Positions 15,607 through 23,583 of a DNA stretch of 64,000 bases are shown in pieces (position 1 is the first letter of the stretch; every line of letters starts with the position of its first letter). The DNA is from JAGHKQ01 sp041920565 (lineage in GTDB: Bacteria > Bacillota > Bacilli > Bacillales > Bacillaceae_G): positions 117,984-181,983 of the forward strand of contig JBHGXS010000090.1 in NCBI GenBank assembly GCA_041920565.1, given 5' to 3'. A program made the position numbers and the translations under genes. The notes below the pieces were generated by a model, which saw only the letters and a list, made by a program, of their open reading frames with translations, ran no database searches and was not told where the DNA came from.

Positions 15607-16818
15607 ATGTGGAGAAATCGTAACGTATGGATTTTGTTGGCAGGAGAATTTGTCGCAGGGCTCGGACTGTGGCTTGGAATTATTGGAAATCTGGATTTTT
15701 TAGAAAAACATGTACCTTCCGATTTTATGAAGTCATTAATTTTATTTTGCGGTCTGTTTGTAGGAGTGCTTGTCGGTCCGTCTGCGGGACGTATTATAGA
15801 CAGCACAAACAAGAAAAAAGTGCTGATTTACTCCAGTTTGCTGCGCATTATCAGCATTTGGTTCATGTTCGCTGCCATTTGGCAGGAGAATGTTCTGTTT
15901 ATGGTATTAAATATGATGCTGATCGGGATATCAGCTGCTTTTTATTTTCCTGCTCTTCAAGCAACCATTCCGCTTATTGTAAAAGAACATATGTTAATGC
16001 AAGTAAACGGGCTGCATATGAATGTTGCCACAGTTGCCCGCATTGTCGGAACCGCTTTAGCAGGAGTATTGCTGTTGCATATGAGTTTATTTTCTTTATA
16101 TTTTTACTCCATGATTGCTTACATCATCATTTTTATCACTACATTTTTTTATACGATTGAAGAACGAGAGGCAGCCGGCAAGAAAAAAGAAAAGGCAAGC
16201 TTTAAAGATGTGTTTCCGCTTCTGAAAGAAACGCCGATTTTATTGTTAGGGCTGGTACTAGTCCTTGTTCCGACCCTATTTATCGGAAGCTTCAATTTAA
16301 TGATTATGAAAATCAGTCAAATGCAGGGGGATCCTTCTATTAAAGGAATCTTGTATACAATAGAAGGAATAAGTTTTATGATAGGCGCTTTTTTAGTGAA
16401 ACGCCTTCGAGCAGAGGGGAAAATGATTTCCTATTTAATTGGCTGTGCTTCATTAATAGCCATTGCGCATCTTTCTTTATATTTTGCCGCCATACCGGTT
16501 GCTTCTATGATTTCGTTCGGTTTGTTTGGCTTAGGTGCAGGCGCTTTTTTTCCGGTTGTAGCCACACTGTTTCAAACACAAGTCAAGAAAGAATATCATG
16601 GCCGCTTTTTTTCGTTTCGTAATATGTTTGACCGCATATCGTTTCAGTTTGTTTTGTTGGGAACAGGATTTTTCTTGGATGTTATTGGATTTCAATGGAT
16701 GGTCATTTGTTTTGGTTTATTCTCATCAACAATTGTCGTTTTAATCATGATAAGACAAGTGAAGCAACCGATAGAATATTACAAATTAGAAGAAGAGAAA
16801 AAAGAGCTTAGCGTGTAA
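15607..16818 (+). CDS. MFS transporter
   Basis: 403 residues with about 12 hydrophobic segments and the two-lobe pattern of the major facilitator superfamily. The loop between helices 2 and 3 carries GPSAGRIIDSTNKKK, a form of the MFS motif A (G-x3-D-R/K). The type with a short central loop (about residues 185-200, AAGKKKEKAS) resembles enterobactin/macrolide exporter-like proteins. Substrate unknown. ATG 15607 follows GAGAGGA. Monocistronic with its own terminator. Confidence 0.85.
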   Translation: MWRNRNVWILLAGEFVAGLGLWLGIIGNLDFLEKHVPSDFMKSLILFCGLFVGVLVGPSAGRIIDSTNKKKVLIYSSLLRIISIWFMFAAIWQENVLFMVLNMMLIGISAAFYFPALQATIPLIVKEHMLMQVNGLHMNVATVARIVGTALAGVLLLHMSLFSLYFYSMIAYIIIFITTFFYTIEEREAAGKKKEKASFKDVFPLLKETPILLLGLVLVLVPTLFIGSFNLMIMKISQMQGDPSIKGILYTIEGISFMIGAFLVKRLRAEGKMISYLIGCASLIAIAHLSLYFAAIPVASMISFGLFGLGAGAFFPVVATLFQTQVKKEYHGRFFSFRNMFDRISFQFVLLGTGFFLDVIGFQWMVICFGLFSSTIVVLIMIRQVKQPIEYYKLEEEKKELSV

Positions 16819-16827
16819 GCTCTTTTT
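16799..16827 (+). terminator. Rho-independent terminator overlapping the MFS stop codon
   Basis: AAAAAGAGCTTA (16799-16810) pairs with TAAGCTCTTTTT (16816-16827); the TAA stop of the transporter is in the right arm. Confidence 0.88.
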
Positions 16828-17009
16828 GTCTTGCTGTAATATTTTGGTGTGCAGATGTTCTATCTAAATTGCAAATAGTCTCCCCCGCTTCAAAAATTAT
16901 AAGATTTTAAGTGGCGGGAGTATTCGTATGGTTTCTAATGGGCGTGATATGATATAGTTAACAGAAAATGATAATACTATGTTCAGTCAACACATGGAGA
17001 GTGAGTCCG

Positions 17010-17624
17010 ATGCAAATTTCATTCATAAGGCATGGTCGATCCAGTCATCTTCATTCTCGGTTTATGACTGCTCAAGAGTTTCAAGGCTGGATTCAGCAAT
17101 ATAATGAAGAGGGGATTATAAAGGAGGAAGAAATTCCTTCTGAAACGGTTCAAGCCGTTCGTACAGCTAAACTGGTGATAAGCAGTTCTGCCCGGAGGGC
17201 AGTCCAATCCGCTGCTTTACTGACTGGTTCGCTTTCCTTTGTGCAAAATCCTATTTTTTGTGAAGCGGAGCTCCCTGTATATTTGAAAATGCCCAAATGG
17301 ATGAAGCTGAAGCCCAATGTATGGACGGTACTCTATCGAACCGCATGGCTGATCGGGTATAATGGTGATACGGAGTCATATGAACAGGCTAAGTTTCGGG
17401 CAAAGCAAGCTGCGGATCTTTTAGTGGGATATGCAGTATTTTATCAAAAAGTAGTGCTTGTCGGACACGGCTTCATGAATGATATGATTGCAAAAGAATT
17501 GCGAAGCAGGGGATGGAACGGCCCGGCTGTAACGAATCACAGTCATTGGGGCTGCACCACGTACGTATATAAAAAAGCACTCGAAGGAACAAAAGTAAAG
17601 CAAGGAATAGGATTTACGGTTTAA
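17010..17624 (+). CDS. Histidine phosphatase family protein
   Basis: 204 residues. The catalytic RHG motif is SFIRHGRSSH (about residues 4-13), the phosphate-binding Arg lies in SSARRAVQSA, the acid in EAELPVY, and the second catalytic His in VGHGFMND. This is the phosphoglycerate-mutase-like superfamily; the substrate is unknown. The ATG at 17010 is preferred because GGAG lies ten bases upstream; an upstream in-frame start (16968) lacks one. Confidence 0.85.
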   Translation: MQISFIRHGRSSHLHSRFMTAQEFQGWIQQYNEEGIIKEEEIPSETVQAVRTAKLVISSSARRAVQSAALLTGSLSFVQNPIFCEAELPVYLKMPKWMKLKPNVWTVLYRTAWLIGYNGDTESYEQAKFRAKQAADLLVGYAVFYQKVVLVGHGFMNDMIAKELRSRGWNGPAVTNHSHWGCTTYVYKKALEGTKVKQGIGFTV

Positions 17625-17659
17625 ACGAAAGAGGCAGTAGAACGGCCTCTTTTTAAATG

Positions 17660-17827
17660 TATTTGATTAAATGGGTCCAGTAAATAAACGATATTGTCTA
17701 CATTGTAGCCCAGTTTTTTATATAGAGAAAAAGCCCGTTCATTTGTTTCTTCTGCGAGTATCGTTATTTTACCACAACTTATCATGTGAGACAGTTGTCC
17801 CTTGTAAAGATTCGGTGTAAAATGAAG
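17660..17827 (-). pseudogene. Fragment of a GNAT acetyltransferase
   Basis: The C-terminal GNAT signature is readable: HFTPNLYKGQ, then ITILAEETNERAFSLYKKLGY, as in acetyl-CoA-binding motifs A/B of the family. The N-terminal half and a start are missing, and its end runs into the terminator of the phosphatase gene. It is a remnant. Confidence 0.6.
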
Positions 17828-17855
17828 TATTACGATACACTTGCGAGGTGAAACC

Positions 17856-18050
17856 ATGGATAAACAAACTGCTAATGCAATCTTAGATCAGTTGAAAAAC
17901 GGTGAAATAAAAGAGTATACAGTGAACAAAGAGGATTTTTATCCATTTAGGGAAGCGTTAGTATCCCGTCCGGATTTCAAACACTTTCGCGGTATCGCCC
18001 AGCGTGGAGGCAAGGTAATTTATACGTATATGGAACAAGCCCGTTCATAA
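17856..18050 (+). CDS. Small conserved-looking protein, unknown function
   Basis: 64 residues, starting MDKQTANAILDQLKNGE and containing DFYPFREALVSRPDFKHF and RGGKVIYTY. ATG 17856 follows CGAGGTG; the in-frame codon at 17841 lies before that site. It has an alpha/beta look with many charged residues, no signal peptide or membrane segment. I do not recognise the family. Confidence 0.7.
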   Translation: MDKQTANAILDQLKNGEIKEYTVNKEDFYPFREALVSRPDFKHFRGIAQRGGKVIYTYMEQARS

Positions 18051-18153
18051 TCAAAGCAATTATGAGAACGATTTACGATTTTCGATTTCAGCAGGAAAAA
18101 CGCTAAAAATATCAAATATTGTGAGTGACGTAAAAAAGAAGGAGGGACGGTCT

Positions 18154-18501
18154 TTGGAAGAGTTTACGCCAAAACGTGTGCCGCATTGGGATTATATGTG
18201 GCAAGACGAAGAAGGAAGACAATTCGCGGGGATGTTTTTGTTTCCTGCTAAAAGGAAGCAGGAGGGAAACAGCCTCTTTAAAATAAAGAAAACGATTCAA
18301 GATGCTTATAAAAGCAAAAAATACATTCCGATGACGATTTTATATAGAGAGGATTTTCTTGATTTAGATGCCCGCGTTTGGGAAATAAATGATGAAGAAA
18401 GCCTTGTAACCATTAAAGATATAGACGGAAATTATTATGATGTGCGAATAAGTGATGTCATCCACATTGGCCGCAAAAAGAATGAACGGAAATCCGAGTA
18501 A
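18154..18501 (+). CDS. YolD-like hypothetical protein
   Basis: 115 residues. The C-terminal half (YIPMTILYREDFLD, then GNYYDVRISDVIHIGR) follows the layout of YolD-like proteins, small beta-barrel partners of UmuC/DinP polymerases, but the match is loose. The start is TTG 18154, eight bases after a perfect AAGGAGG (18139-18145); the frame is open from GTG 18121 but that codon precedes the ribosome site. Function remains open. Confidence 0.6.
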   Translation: MEEFTPKRVPHWDYMWQDEEGRQFAGMFLFPAKRKQEGNSLFKIKKTIQDAYKSKKYIPMTILYREDFLDLDARVWEINDEESLVTIKDIDGNYYDVRISDVIHIGRKKNERKSE

Positions 18502-18532
18502 AAGCAGCTTATTTTATGTGGCTGCTTTTTTT
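18501..18532. terminator. Terminator after the YolD-like gene
   Basis: AAAGCAGC (18501-18508) pairs with GCTGCTTT (18521-18528), then TTTT. The stop of the minus-strand small gene lies in its loop, so it may act in both directions. Confidence 0.75.
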
Positions 18533-18660
18533 GTATGTTCTTCTCCATATTTGTGCTTTCTGTAGTTGGCACAGTTGTCCTTAAAACATGTGGTTTTTAT
18601 TCCGGAAGGCAAATCCTTTTTAAATTTTTCATAGCACCAGCAAATCTCTTTTTCTTTCAT
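18514..18660 (-). CDS. Small cysteine-rich protein (CWC-type)
   Basis: 48 residues: EICWCYEKF, then TCFKDNC, a CxC...CxxxxC arrangement that could bind a metal ion. It resembles the cysteine-rich CWC family. ATG 18660 is eight bases after AGGAGA; the frame is open further upstream without a ribosome site. Function unknown. Confidence 0.6.
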   Translation of the reverse strand: MKEKEICWCYEKFKKDLPSGIKTTCFKDNCANYRKHKYGEEHTKKAAT

Positions 18661-18722
18661 AATGGTAATCTCCTGTCTAAAGATAAAGCAGAAATGAGAC
18701 AATCCCCATTTCTGCATTTTAT

Positions 18723-19589
18723 TTATTTTGTTCCTTTTAATAGTTGATCGATATCTACAAATGGAGTTGCGCCGCCTGTTACGTTCGGCAATTTGCCGTC
18801 CCAGCGCTTAATAGCTTCTAATTGCACATCAAGAGCGCGTTCTTGCACTTCAATTTGTTTTAATTGGACAAGTTCCGGTGTAACTTCTTGCTTTTTAAGC
18901 TGCAATGCTTTTGCTTCGGCTTGAGCTTGTTCTACTTTTTGTTGAGCTTCGATTTGAATGCGTTCCAAGTCGCGTTGTGCTTTTAATGCAAGCTGCTCCG
19001 CTTTTTGCTTTGCTTCAATAGATTCATTGAATTCTTCACTGAAACTGAACTCGCGAATGTTAATGTCACTTAACACAATATGATATTTGCTGATTTTCTG
19101 TGCTAATGCTTCTTTTACTTTCTCGGACACTTCGTCGCGTTTAGAAATTAATTCGTCTGCCTGGTACAGAGAAGTCACGGCTTTTAACGCTTCGCTGATT
19201 GCAGGATCAATAATGCGGTTCTCATAGTCGAGTCCGATTTCTTGGTAGACTTTGTTGACGGCGTTTGGTTCTAAATGATAGTTAACTGCTATTGTCGTTT
19301 TTACAGTTTGTAAATCTTTCGTAGAAGCAGCCTGTGAATCTTCTGCTTTTTTTACACGAACCTCCATGGGGATGACCGCTTGGATGAATGGAATTTTAAA
19401 ATTGATTCCTTCCTCTAGAACAGTCGGCTTTACGGCGCCTAATTGGATGAGTACGCCGCGATGACCGGAGGGAACAGTGGTAAAGCTGCTAAATAGCAAG
19501 ATTGCTAGAATTACCAATACGAACCCTGCGGTGATGATTTTTTGGGCTCCGGGCTGCAATGGTTTTTTAGGAAGCGGGATTTGCTGCAA
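18723..19589 (-). CDS. Prohibitin-type SPFH membrane protein
   Basis: 288 residues. One TM helix (about 17-37, IITAGFVLVILAILLF), then an SPFH/PHB domain (about 40-210; VPSGHRGVLIQLG at its start), then a long Glu/Gln/Lys coiled coil (AEQLALKAQRDLERIQIEAQQ in part) to about 260. Prohibitin-like proteins form ring or cage oligomers on membranes, often partnering FtsH or marking microdomains. It is divergent to a second SPFH gene (19771-20613), 180 bases away. Confidence 0.88.
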   Translation of the reverse strand: MQQIPLPKKPLQPGAQKIITAGFVLVILAILLFSSFTTVPSGHRGVLIQLGAVKPTVLEEGINFKIPFIQAVIPMEVRVKKAEDSQAASTKDLQTVKTTIAVNYHLEPNAVNKVYQEIGLDYENRIIDPAISEALKAVTSLYQADELISKRDEVSEKVKEALAQKISKYHIVLSDINIREFSFSEEFNESIEAKQKAEQLALKAQRDLERIQIEAQQKVEQAQAEAKALQLKKQEVTPELVQLKQIEVQERALDVQLEAIKRWDGKLPNVTGGATPFVDIDQLLKGTK

Positions 19590-19770
19590 TGAAAATTCCT
19601 CCTTGTCATGTTTGTAATCTCATTGTAACATATTGTCTCCTCTTGAAAAATATACATAAGTTTTCATGTTGTGAACGATTTCCTTAGGAAAGGTCTGTTT
19701 AAAAGAAACAGGAGGGTGTAAGATAGGGTTAGGAATATTTTTCCTGAATCTAAAGAAAGGGAGTAGGATT

Positions 19771-20613
19771 ATGAAAGAAACAAAGGCATGGAAAATAAAT
19801 GGTTTTGTCGGTGTATTGTTATTGCTGGCTGTTTTGGCGCTAGGAGTATTTTTGAGTACAGCAAGCCAGAATATTTTATTTCTTATACTATTTGGCATCG
19901 TCGCTTTGCTTATTGTAAGCGGAATGACGATTGTTCAGCCAAATGATTCTGTCGCTGTTATATTCTTTGGAAAATATTTAGGAACGATTCGGGAAGACGG
20001 TTTTTTTATTACGATTCCTTCGCTGCGTAAACGAGTATCGCTGCGCGTAAGAAACTTTAACAGCGATACTTTAAAAGTAAATGATGTTGATGGAAATCCG
20101 ATTGAAATTGCGGCGGTAGTTGTATTTAAAGTGACGGATACTGCCAAAGCGTTATTTGATGTAGAAAATTATAACGAATTTGTGCGCATTCAAAGTGAAA
20201 CAGCACTTCGTCATGTAGCTACAAAGTATCCGTATGATACAGATGATGACAATGTTTGGTCATTGAGAGGAAACGCGGAAGAAATTGCCGATGAGCTGGC
20301 TCGAGAGCTGCAAGCGCGATTGAGCGTGTCCGGAGTAGAAGTGATAGAAGCCCGATTGACTCACCTTGCGTATGCTCCTGAAATTGCCAATGCAATGCTT
20401 CAGCGTCAACAAGCAAACGCGGTTGTGTCCGCGCGTCAAAAGATTGTAGAAGGAGCCGTTGGAATGGTGGAAGCGGCATTGGAGCAATTGGAACAAAAGC
20501 AAGTCGTACATTTAAACGAAGAAATGAAAGCCCAAATGGTAAGCAACTTAATGGTTGCCATTGTATCGGATAAAGGGACGCAGCCTGTCATGAATGCAGG
20601 AAAAGTAAGATAA
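19771..20613 (+). CDS. SPFH-domain membrane protein
   Basis: 280 residues. Two N-terminal TM helices (about 10-30 and 33-53) precede an SPFH domain (IVQPNDSVAVIFFGKYLG to about 200), ending in a short helical region. It lacks the long coiled coil of its divergent neighbour. Proteins of this type are stomatin/HflK-like. The ATG lies behind AAAGGGAG. The two divergent SPFH genes may form a hetero-oligomer; that is inference. Confidence 0.85.
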   Translation: MKETKAWKINGFVGVLLLLAVLALGVFLSTASQNILFLILFGIVALLIVSGMTIVQPNDSVAVIFFGKYLGTIREDGFFITIPSLRKRVSLRVRNFNSDTLKVNDVDGNPIEIAAVVVFKVTDTAKALFDVENYNEFVRIQSETALRHVATKYPYDTDDDNVWSLRGNAEEIADELARELQARLSVSGVEVIEARLTHLAYAPEIANAMLQRQQANAVVSARQKIVEGAVGMVEAALEQLEQKQVVHLNEEMKAQMVSNLMVAIVSDKGTQPVMNAGKVR

Positions 20614-20638
20614 ATAATGTCTTTTTAGGGGGATGGAG

Positions 20639-21046
20639 ATGGCTTCATGGAAAGGAGCTGCAGCCATTTGTATTAATGACGAAGGGAAACTATTGATGGT
20701 GCTGCAAGGAAAAGAACATGAAGAAAAACGATGGTCTGTGCCGTCTGGATCAAAAGAAGAAGAAACGTTTGAAGAATGCTGTATTCGTGAAGTATGGGAA
20801 GAAACAGGATATAAAGTGGAAATTATCGAAAAAGTATTTGAGAAAACGGTGAGTGCATCCATCGAGTCGATTGAGCTCCCGTATTTTCTTGTGAAAGCAG
20901 TAGGGGGAAGCAGATGTATTCAAGATCCTGATTGTTTAATCCATGATATTGCATGGGTATCAAAAGAAAGATTGCTGCAGCTTCCCCTTGCATTTCCGGA
21001 GGACCTTCCGTTATTGCTTTCACAGCTGGAAAAGAGAGAAGAGTAG
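20639..21046 (+). CDS. Nudix hydrolase
   Basis: 135 residues. The Nudix box is present: GSKEEEETFEECCIREVWEE (in part; the full form Gx5Ex7REUXEEXGU is met with REVWEETGY), which binds Mg and cleaves nucleoside diphosphate derivatives. Substrate unknown. ATG 20639 suits the AGGGGGA site better than ATG 20633, which overlaps it. It follows the SPFH gene by 25 bases and may be cotranscribed. Confidence 0.88.
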   Translation: MASWKGAAAICINDEGKLLMVLQGKEHEEKRWSVPSGSKEEETFEECCIREVWEETGYKVEIIEKVFEKTVSASIESIELPYFLVKAVGGSRCIQDPDCLIHDIAWVSKERLLQLPLAFPEDLPLLLSQLEKREE

Positions 21047-21085
21047 CATATAGAATACATGGATTGTAATAGGGGGATAACGATT

Positions 21086-21589
21086 ATGCCGCAGCTGGAA
21101 ACAACGCGTCTATACATGATTCCGTTCACATTAGAGCTTGTGGAAGCGACAATTCAAGGAACGGACAAATTGGAAAAAAGGATTCCATACAAAGTCTCAA
21201 AAGAATGGCCGATGCCGGATTATGTAGAGATTCTCCCTTTTAAAGCGGAGCGATTGCGCGGGAATCCTGAAAGCAGTATATGGAGCGGAATTATCATTCA
21301 TAAACGAGACAACTTAGTGATCGGCGATATGGGATTTAAAGGCGGTCCGAACGATACGGGTACAGTAGAAATCGGCTACAGTATCGTGCCGTCATATCAA
21401 GGAAACGGATATGCAACGGAAATGGCGGAAGCGATGATTTCCTGGGGGCTTTCACAACCGAACGTAAACAGAGTGACGGCGGAATGTTTAGAAAATAATG
21501 TCGCCTCAGCGCGGGTATTAGAAAAAAACGGCTTAAAAGAAATAAAAAGAGAAAACGGGATGATTTATTGGTCTAAGGAAAAAGAATAA
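21086..21589 (+). CDS. GNAT acetyltransferase (RimJ/RimL type)
   Basis: 167 residues. Motif A reads SYQGNGYATEMAEAMISW (acetyl-CoA pyrophosphate loop Q/RxxGxG/A as QGNGYA), preceded by VEIGYSIVP and followed by NNVASARVLEKNGLKE, typical of RimJ/RimL-type N-acetyltransferases. The target is unknown. ATG 21086 follows AGGGGGATA. Confidence 0.85.
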   Translation: MPQLETTRLYMIPFTLELVEATIQGTDKLEKRIPYKVSKEWPMPDYVEILPFKAERLRGNPESSIWSGIIIHKRDNLVIGDMGFKGGPNDTGTVEIGYSIVPSYQGNGYATEMAEAMISWGLSQPNVNRVTAECLENNVASARVLEKNGLKEIKRENGMIYWSKEKE

Positions 21590-21595
21590 CATGGT

Positions 21596-21621
21596 AAAAG
21601 ATAAGCTCCGGCTTATCTTTT
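21596..21621. terminator. Bidirectional terminator
   Basis: AAAAGATAAGC (21596-21606) pairs with GCTTATCTTTT (21611-21621). It serves the GNAT and the convergent HAD gene, whose stop lies inside it. Confidence 0.85.
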
Positions 21622-22365
21622 GTTTTGCCGCAAAACAAAATCCAGCAAATCCGGAAAGTCATGAAACGTAAAATCAGCATCTGCTTGTTCATGTTCGTTT
21701 GATTGTTTCCCGGCAGTTTTCATCCCGGCTTGTTTGGCCCCCTCGATATCATAGAAAGGATGATCTCCCACGAATAAACTTCCTTCTGGCACAACGTTCA
21801 ACCGTTGTAAAGCGCGGGCAAAGATTATAGGGTTCGGCTTTTTGATCCCTTCTTTTTCAGAAATCAAAATAGCAGAAAAGAAGCGCTGAATGTCAAGTTT
21901 GTAAATGTTAGCCATTTGAAAAGTTTCAAAACCGTTCGTAATAATCGCAAGTTTTATGTTGTTATCGTTAAGTATTTGTAACATTTTTTTAGTATAAGGA
22001 AACAAAGAAGCGTAATGTTTAAAATTTTGGATATAATCTTCTAAAAGCACTTCTGGCGTAAGAGTGGAAATTGAAAAATCCGTTATAAGCTGTTCATATA
22101 CTCGATCTTTCCATACGTACCCCTTGTTTTCAAGCGCAAGGAACCTTGTTGTATAGGCATCTTTTTGGATCTGGGACAGGTGAGAGGAAAAACGCTCATA
22201 TTGCTCGCTTATGAAGCGGCGTATAGATGATTCGCGGTCAAGCAGCGTTCCGTCTAAGTCAAACAGTACAGCAGTATCATAAAACCAACCTTTCGTTTTT
22301 ATTAAATTTGTAACAAATTCAATACAAAAGCACGTTGCATTTTGGTTCCTGTGCTCTCGGAGCAT
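21613..22365 (-). CDS. HAD-family hydrolase with a displaced start
   Basis: HAD motifs: I DLDGTLLD, II ITNGF, III Lys in GIKKPNPIIF, IV GDHPFYDIEGAKQAG; a YjjG-type phosphatase of unknown substrate. The open frame runs from ATG 22365, but the first 30 residues do not look like a HAD and no ribosome site precedes them. A good site (AAAGG) followed by ATG (22280-22278) lies just before the conserved AVLFDLDG, but one base out of frame. One missing base near 22275 would join them. So the gene is either intact with an odd start or slightly broken. Confidence 0.7.
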   Translation of the reverse strand: MLREHRNQNATCFCIEFVTNLIKTKGWFYDTAVLFDLDGTLLDRESSIRRFISEQYERFSSHLSQIQKDAYTTRFLALENKGYVWKDRVYEQLITDFSISTLTPEVLLEDYIQNFKHYASLFPYTKKMLQILNDNNIKLAIITNGFETFQMANIYKLDIQRFFSAILISEKEGIKKPNPIIFARALQRLNVVPEGSLFVGDHPFYDIEGAKQAGMKTAGKQSNEHEQADADFTFHDFPDLLDFVLRQNKR

Positions 22366-22414
22366 ATTTACAAAAATAATATTCCTATGTAGAATTCACT
22401 TCTAGATACGGTAT

Positions 22415-22479
22415 GTTTCGTGAGTCTACAGAAAGGGAAAGGGGGGTAAATTCAGTTAAGTATCTTTTCTGCACGAAAC
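22415..22479. other. Inverted repeat closing a possible RNA fold
   Basis: GTTTCGTG (22415-22422) and CACGAAAC (22472-22479) pair; inside them CAGAAAG and CTTTTCTG can pair too. The enclosed purine run (GGGAAAGGGGGG) is unusual for this AT-rich DNA. I match it to no known RNA family. Confidence 0.35.
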
Positions 22480-22594
22480 AATGTTAGTTTCGCATTTCAA
22501 CAGCAAAACTTGTCTTATTTAATGTAAAACACACAAAAACAACAAAAACTCATTCTACACATTTGTCCTAAAATCAAGTCCCATAGCATAGACG

Positions 22595-22695
22595 ATTCTT
22601 TCTACATGGCATAGAGAGCTGAACCCTACAAAACACTCACTATTTAAGCGATGTAGAAAGAATGAGGAAAAAGTCTCGGCAACGAGGCTTTTTTT
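22595..22695 (+). ncRNA. Candidate small RNA with terminator
   Basis: ATTCTTTCTACAT (22595-22607) and ATGTAGAAAGAAT (22651-22663) form a perfect 13-bp stem around 43 bases. Eight bases later AAGTCTCG (22671-22678), loop GCAA, CGAGGCTT (22683-22690) and T tract make a strong terminator. No reading frame explains it. It could be an sRNA, or the attenuated leader of the nrd operon. Confidence 0.45.
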
Positions 22696-22836
22696 CTTTA
22701 TCACCGTGTCCAGCGCTGTGAGGAAGAAAAAGCTATGTTTGGAGCAATTATTCTAGATATGGTGCAATTCCATGTAGTTTTGATGCAATTCATATCATTT
22801 TCGTTCAATTTATACGAATTTGGATCGAAAAAGGGT

Positions 22837-22866
22837 TGAGTACAGTTTTTTCGTACTCAGTTTTTC
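22837..22866 (+). terminator. Terminator-like hairpin
   Basis: TGAGTAC (22837-22843) pairs with GTACTCA (22853-22859), followed by GTTTTT. It has no gene directly upstream, so it may end a short transcript from the region before it. Confidence 0.5.
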
Positions 22867-23122
22867 TTATTGATCATTTTTATTCCTCTTCATTGTAGCT
22901 GATTTCCACAGTTTTCTTCCAAAAAACTTTCTACAAAATTCTTCTTTTTGAAGATGTCCGCATGTCTGACTTTAGCAATTCTTGAGTAAATTCATTGACA
23001 AGTTTTTGAAAATAGACTTTATTGACACCTTTTTAAGAATGGTGTTTTATAAGTTTTGTACCTATTTTTCGGTCGCTCTTTCTTTGTCGAAAAAAGAAAA
23101 TCTTTTCAAACAAAATTCTTTA

Positions 23123-23138
23123 TACGTATATATTGTGT
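23123..23138 (+). promoter_or_regulatory. NrdR box 1
   Basis: TACGTATATATTGTGT resembles the 16-bp NrdR box (ACA-n-TATAT-n-TGT type). With the second box it makes a pair centred 32 bases apart, about three helical turns, the usual arrangement for this ATP/dATP-sensing repressor of ribonucleotide reductase genes. Confidence 0.7.
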
Positions 23139-23154
23139 ACCGAAAGAAAAAGTA

Positions 23155-23170
23155 ATACAATATATAGGTG
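23155..23170 (+). promoter_or_regulatory. NrdR box 2
   Basis: ATACAATATATAGGTG is the second, oppositely oriented match (its complement reads CACCTATATATTGTAT). It lies 54 bases before the nrdI start. Confidence 0.7.
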
Positions 23171-23223
23171 ATAAGAAGTTCAAAGCGAAAAATTCGAAAT
23201 AGTCAAAAATCGGAGGGGCGAAG

Positions 23224-23583
23224 ATGGTAATTGTATATGATTCCATGACAGGGAATGTGCAGCGCTTTATAAACAAGCTTGATATGCCCGCTATTCAATT
23301 GAAAGAAGACATGCAGATGAACGAAGAGTATGTCCTTGTCACATATACGACCGGATTCGGAGCTGTACCAGAACGCGTGAACAAGTTTTTGCAACGCAAT
23401 CATCCGTATTTAAAAGGCGTATCCGCCAGCGGCAACCGCAACTGGGGAGATATGTTCGGCGCAAGTGCAGACAAAATTTCCAACCAATATAAAGTACCGG
23501 TCTTATCCAAGTTTGAAATGGCAGGAACAAAGAAAGATGTAGAAATTTTTAAAGAAAGGGTGCGTGCGATTGCGACACATTGA
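23224..23583 (+). CDS. nrdI: Ribonucleotide reductase flavodoxin NrdI
   Basis: 119 residues. NrdI is a flavodoxin that supplies oxidant to assemble the Mn(III)2-tyrosyl radical of NrdF. Flavin-binding loops are visible: YDSMTGNVQRF (about 4-14), TYTTGFG (about 40-46) and ASGNRNWGDMFG (about 68-79). ATG 23224 is behind CGGAGGGG. It is the first gene of nrdI-nrdE-nrdF and overlaps the start of nrdE by 20 bases. No nrdH glutaredoxin gene is present. Confidence 0.95.
   Translation: MVIVYDSMTGNVQRFINKLDMPAIQLKEDMQMNEEYVLVTYTTGFGAVPERVNKFLQRNHPYLKGVSASGNRNWGDMFGASADKISNQYKVPVLSKFEMAGTKKDVEIFKERVRAIATH

Larger units (their letters stand above)
22366..23122. other. Long non-coding region upstream of the nrd operon
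   Basis: About 750 bases before the NrdR boxes carry no supported protein gene. They hold an 8-bp inverted repeat that closes a larger fold (22415-22479), a candidate structured RNA ending in a terminator (22595-22695), and another terminator-like hairpin (22837-22866). The operon promoter should lie close to the NrdR boxes. Confidence 0.5.
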
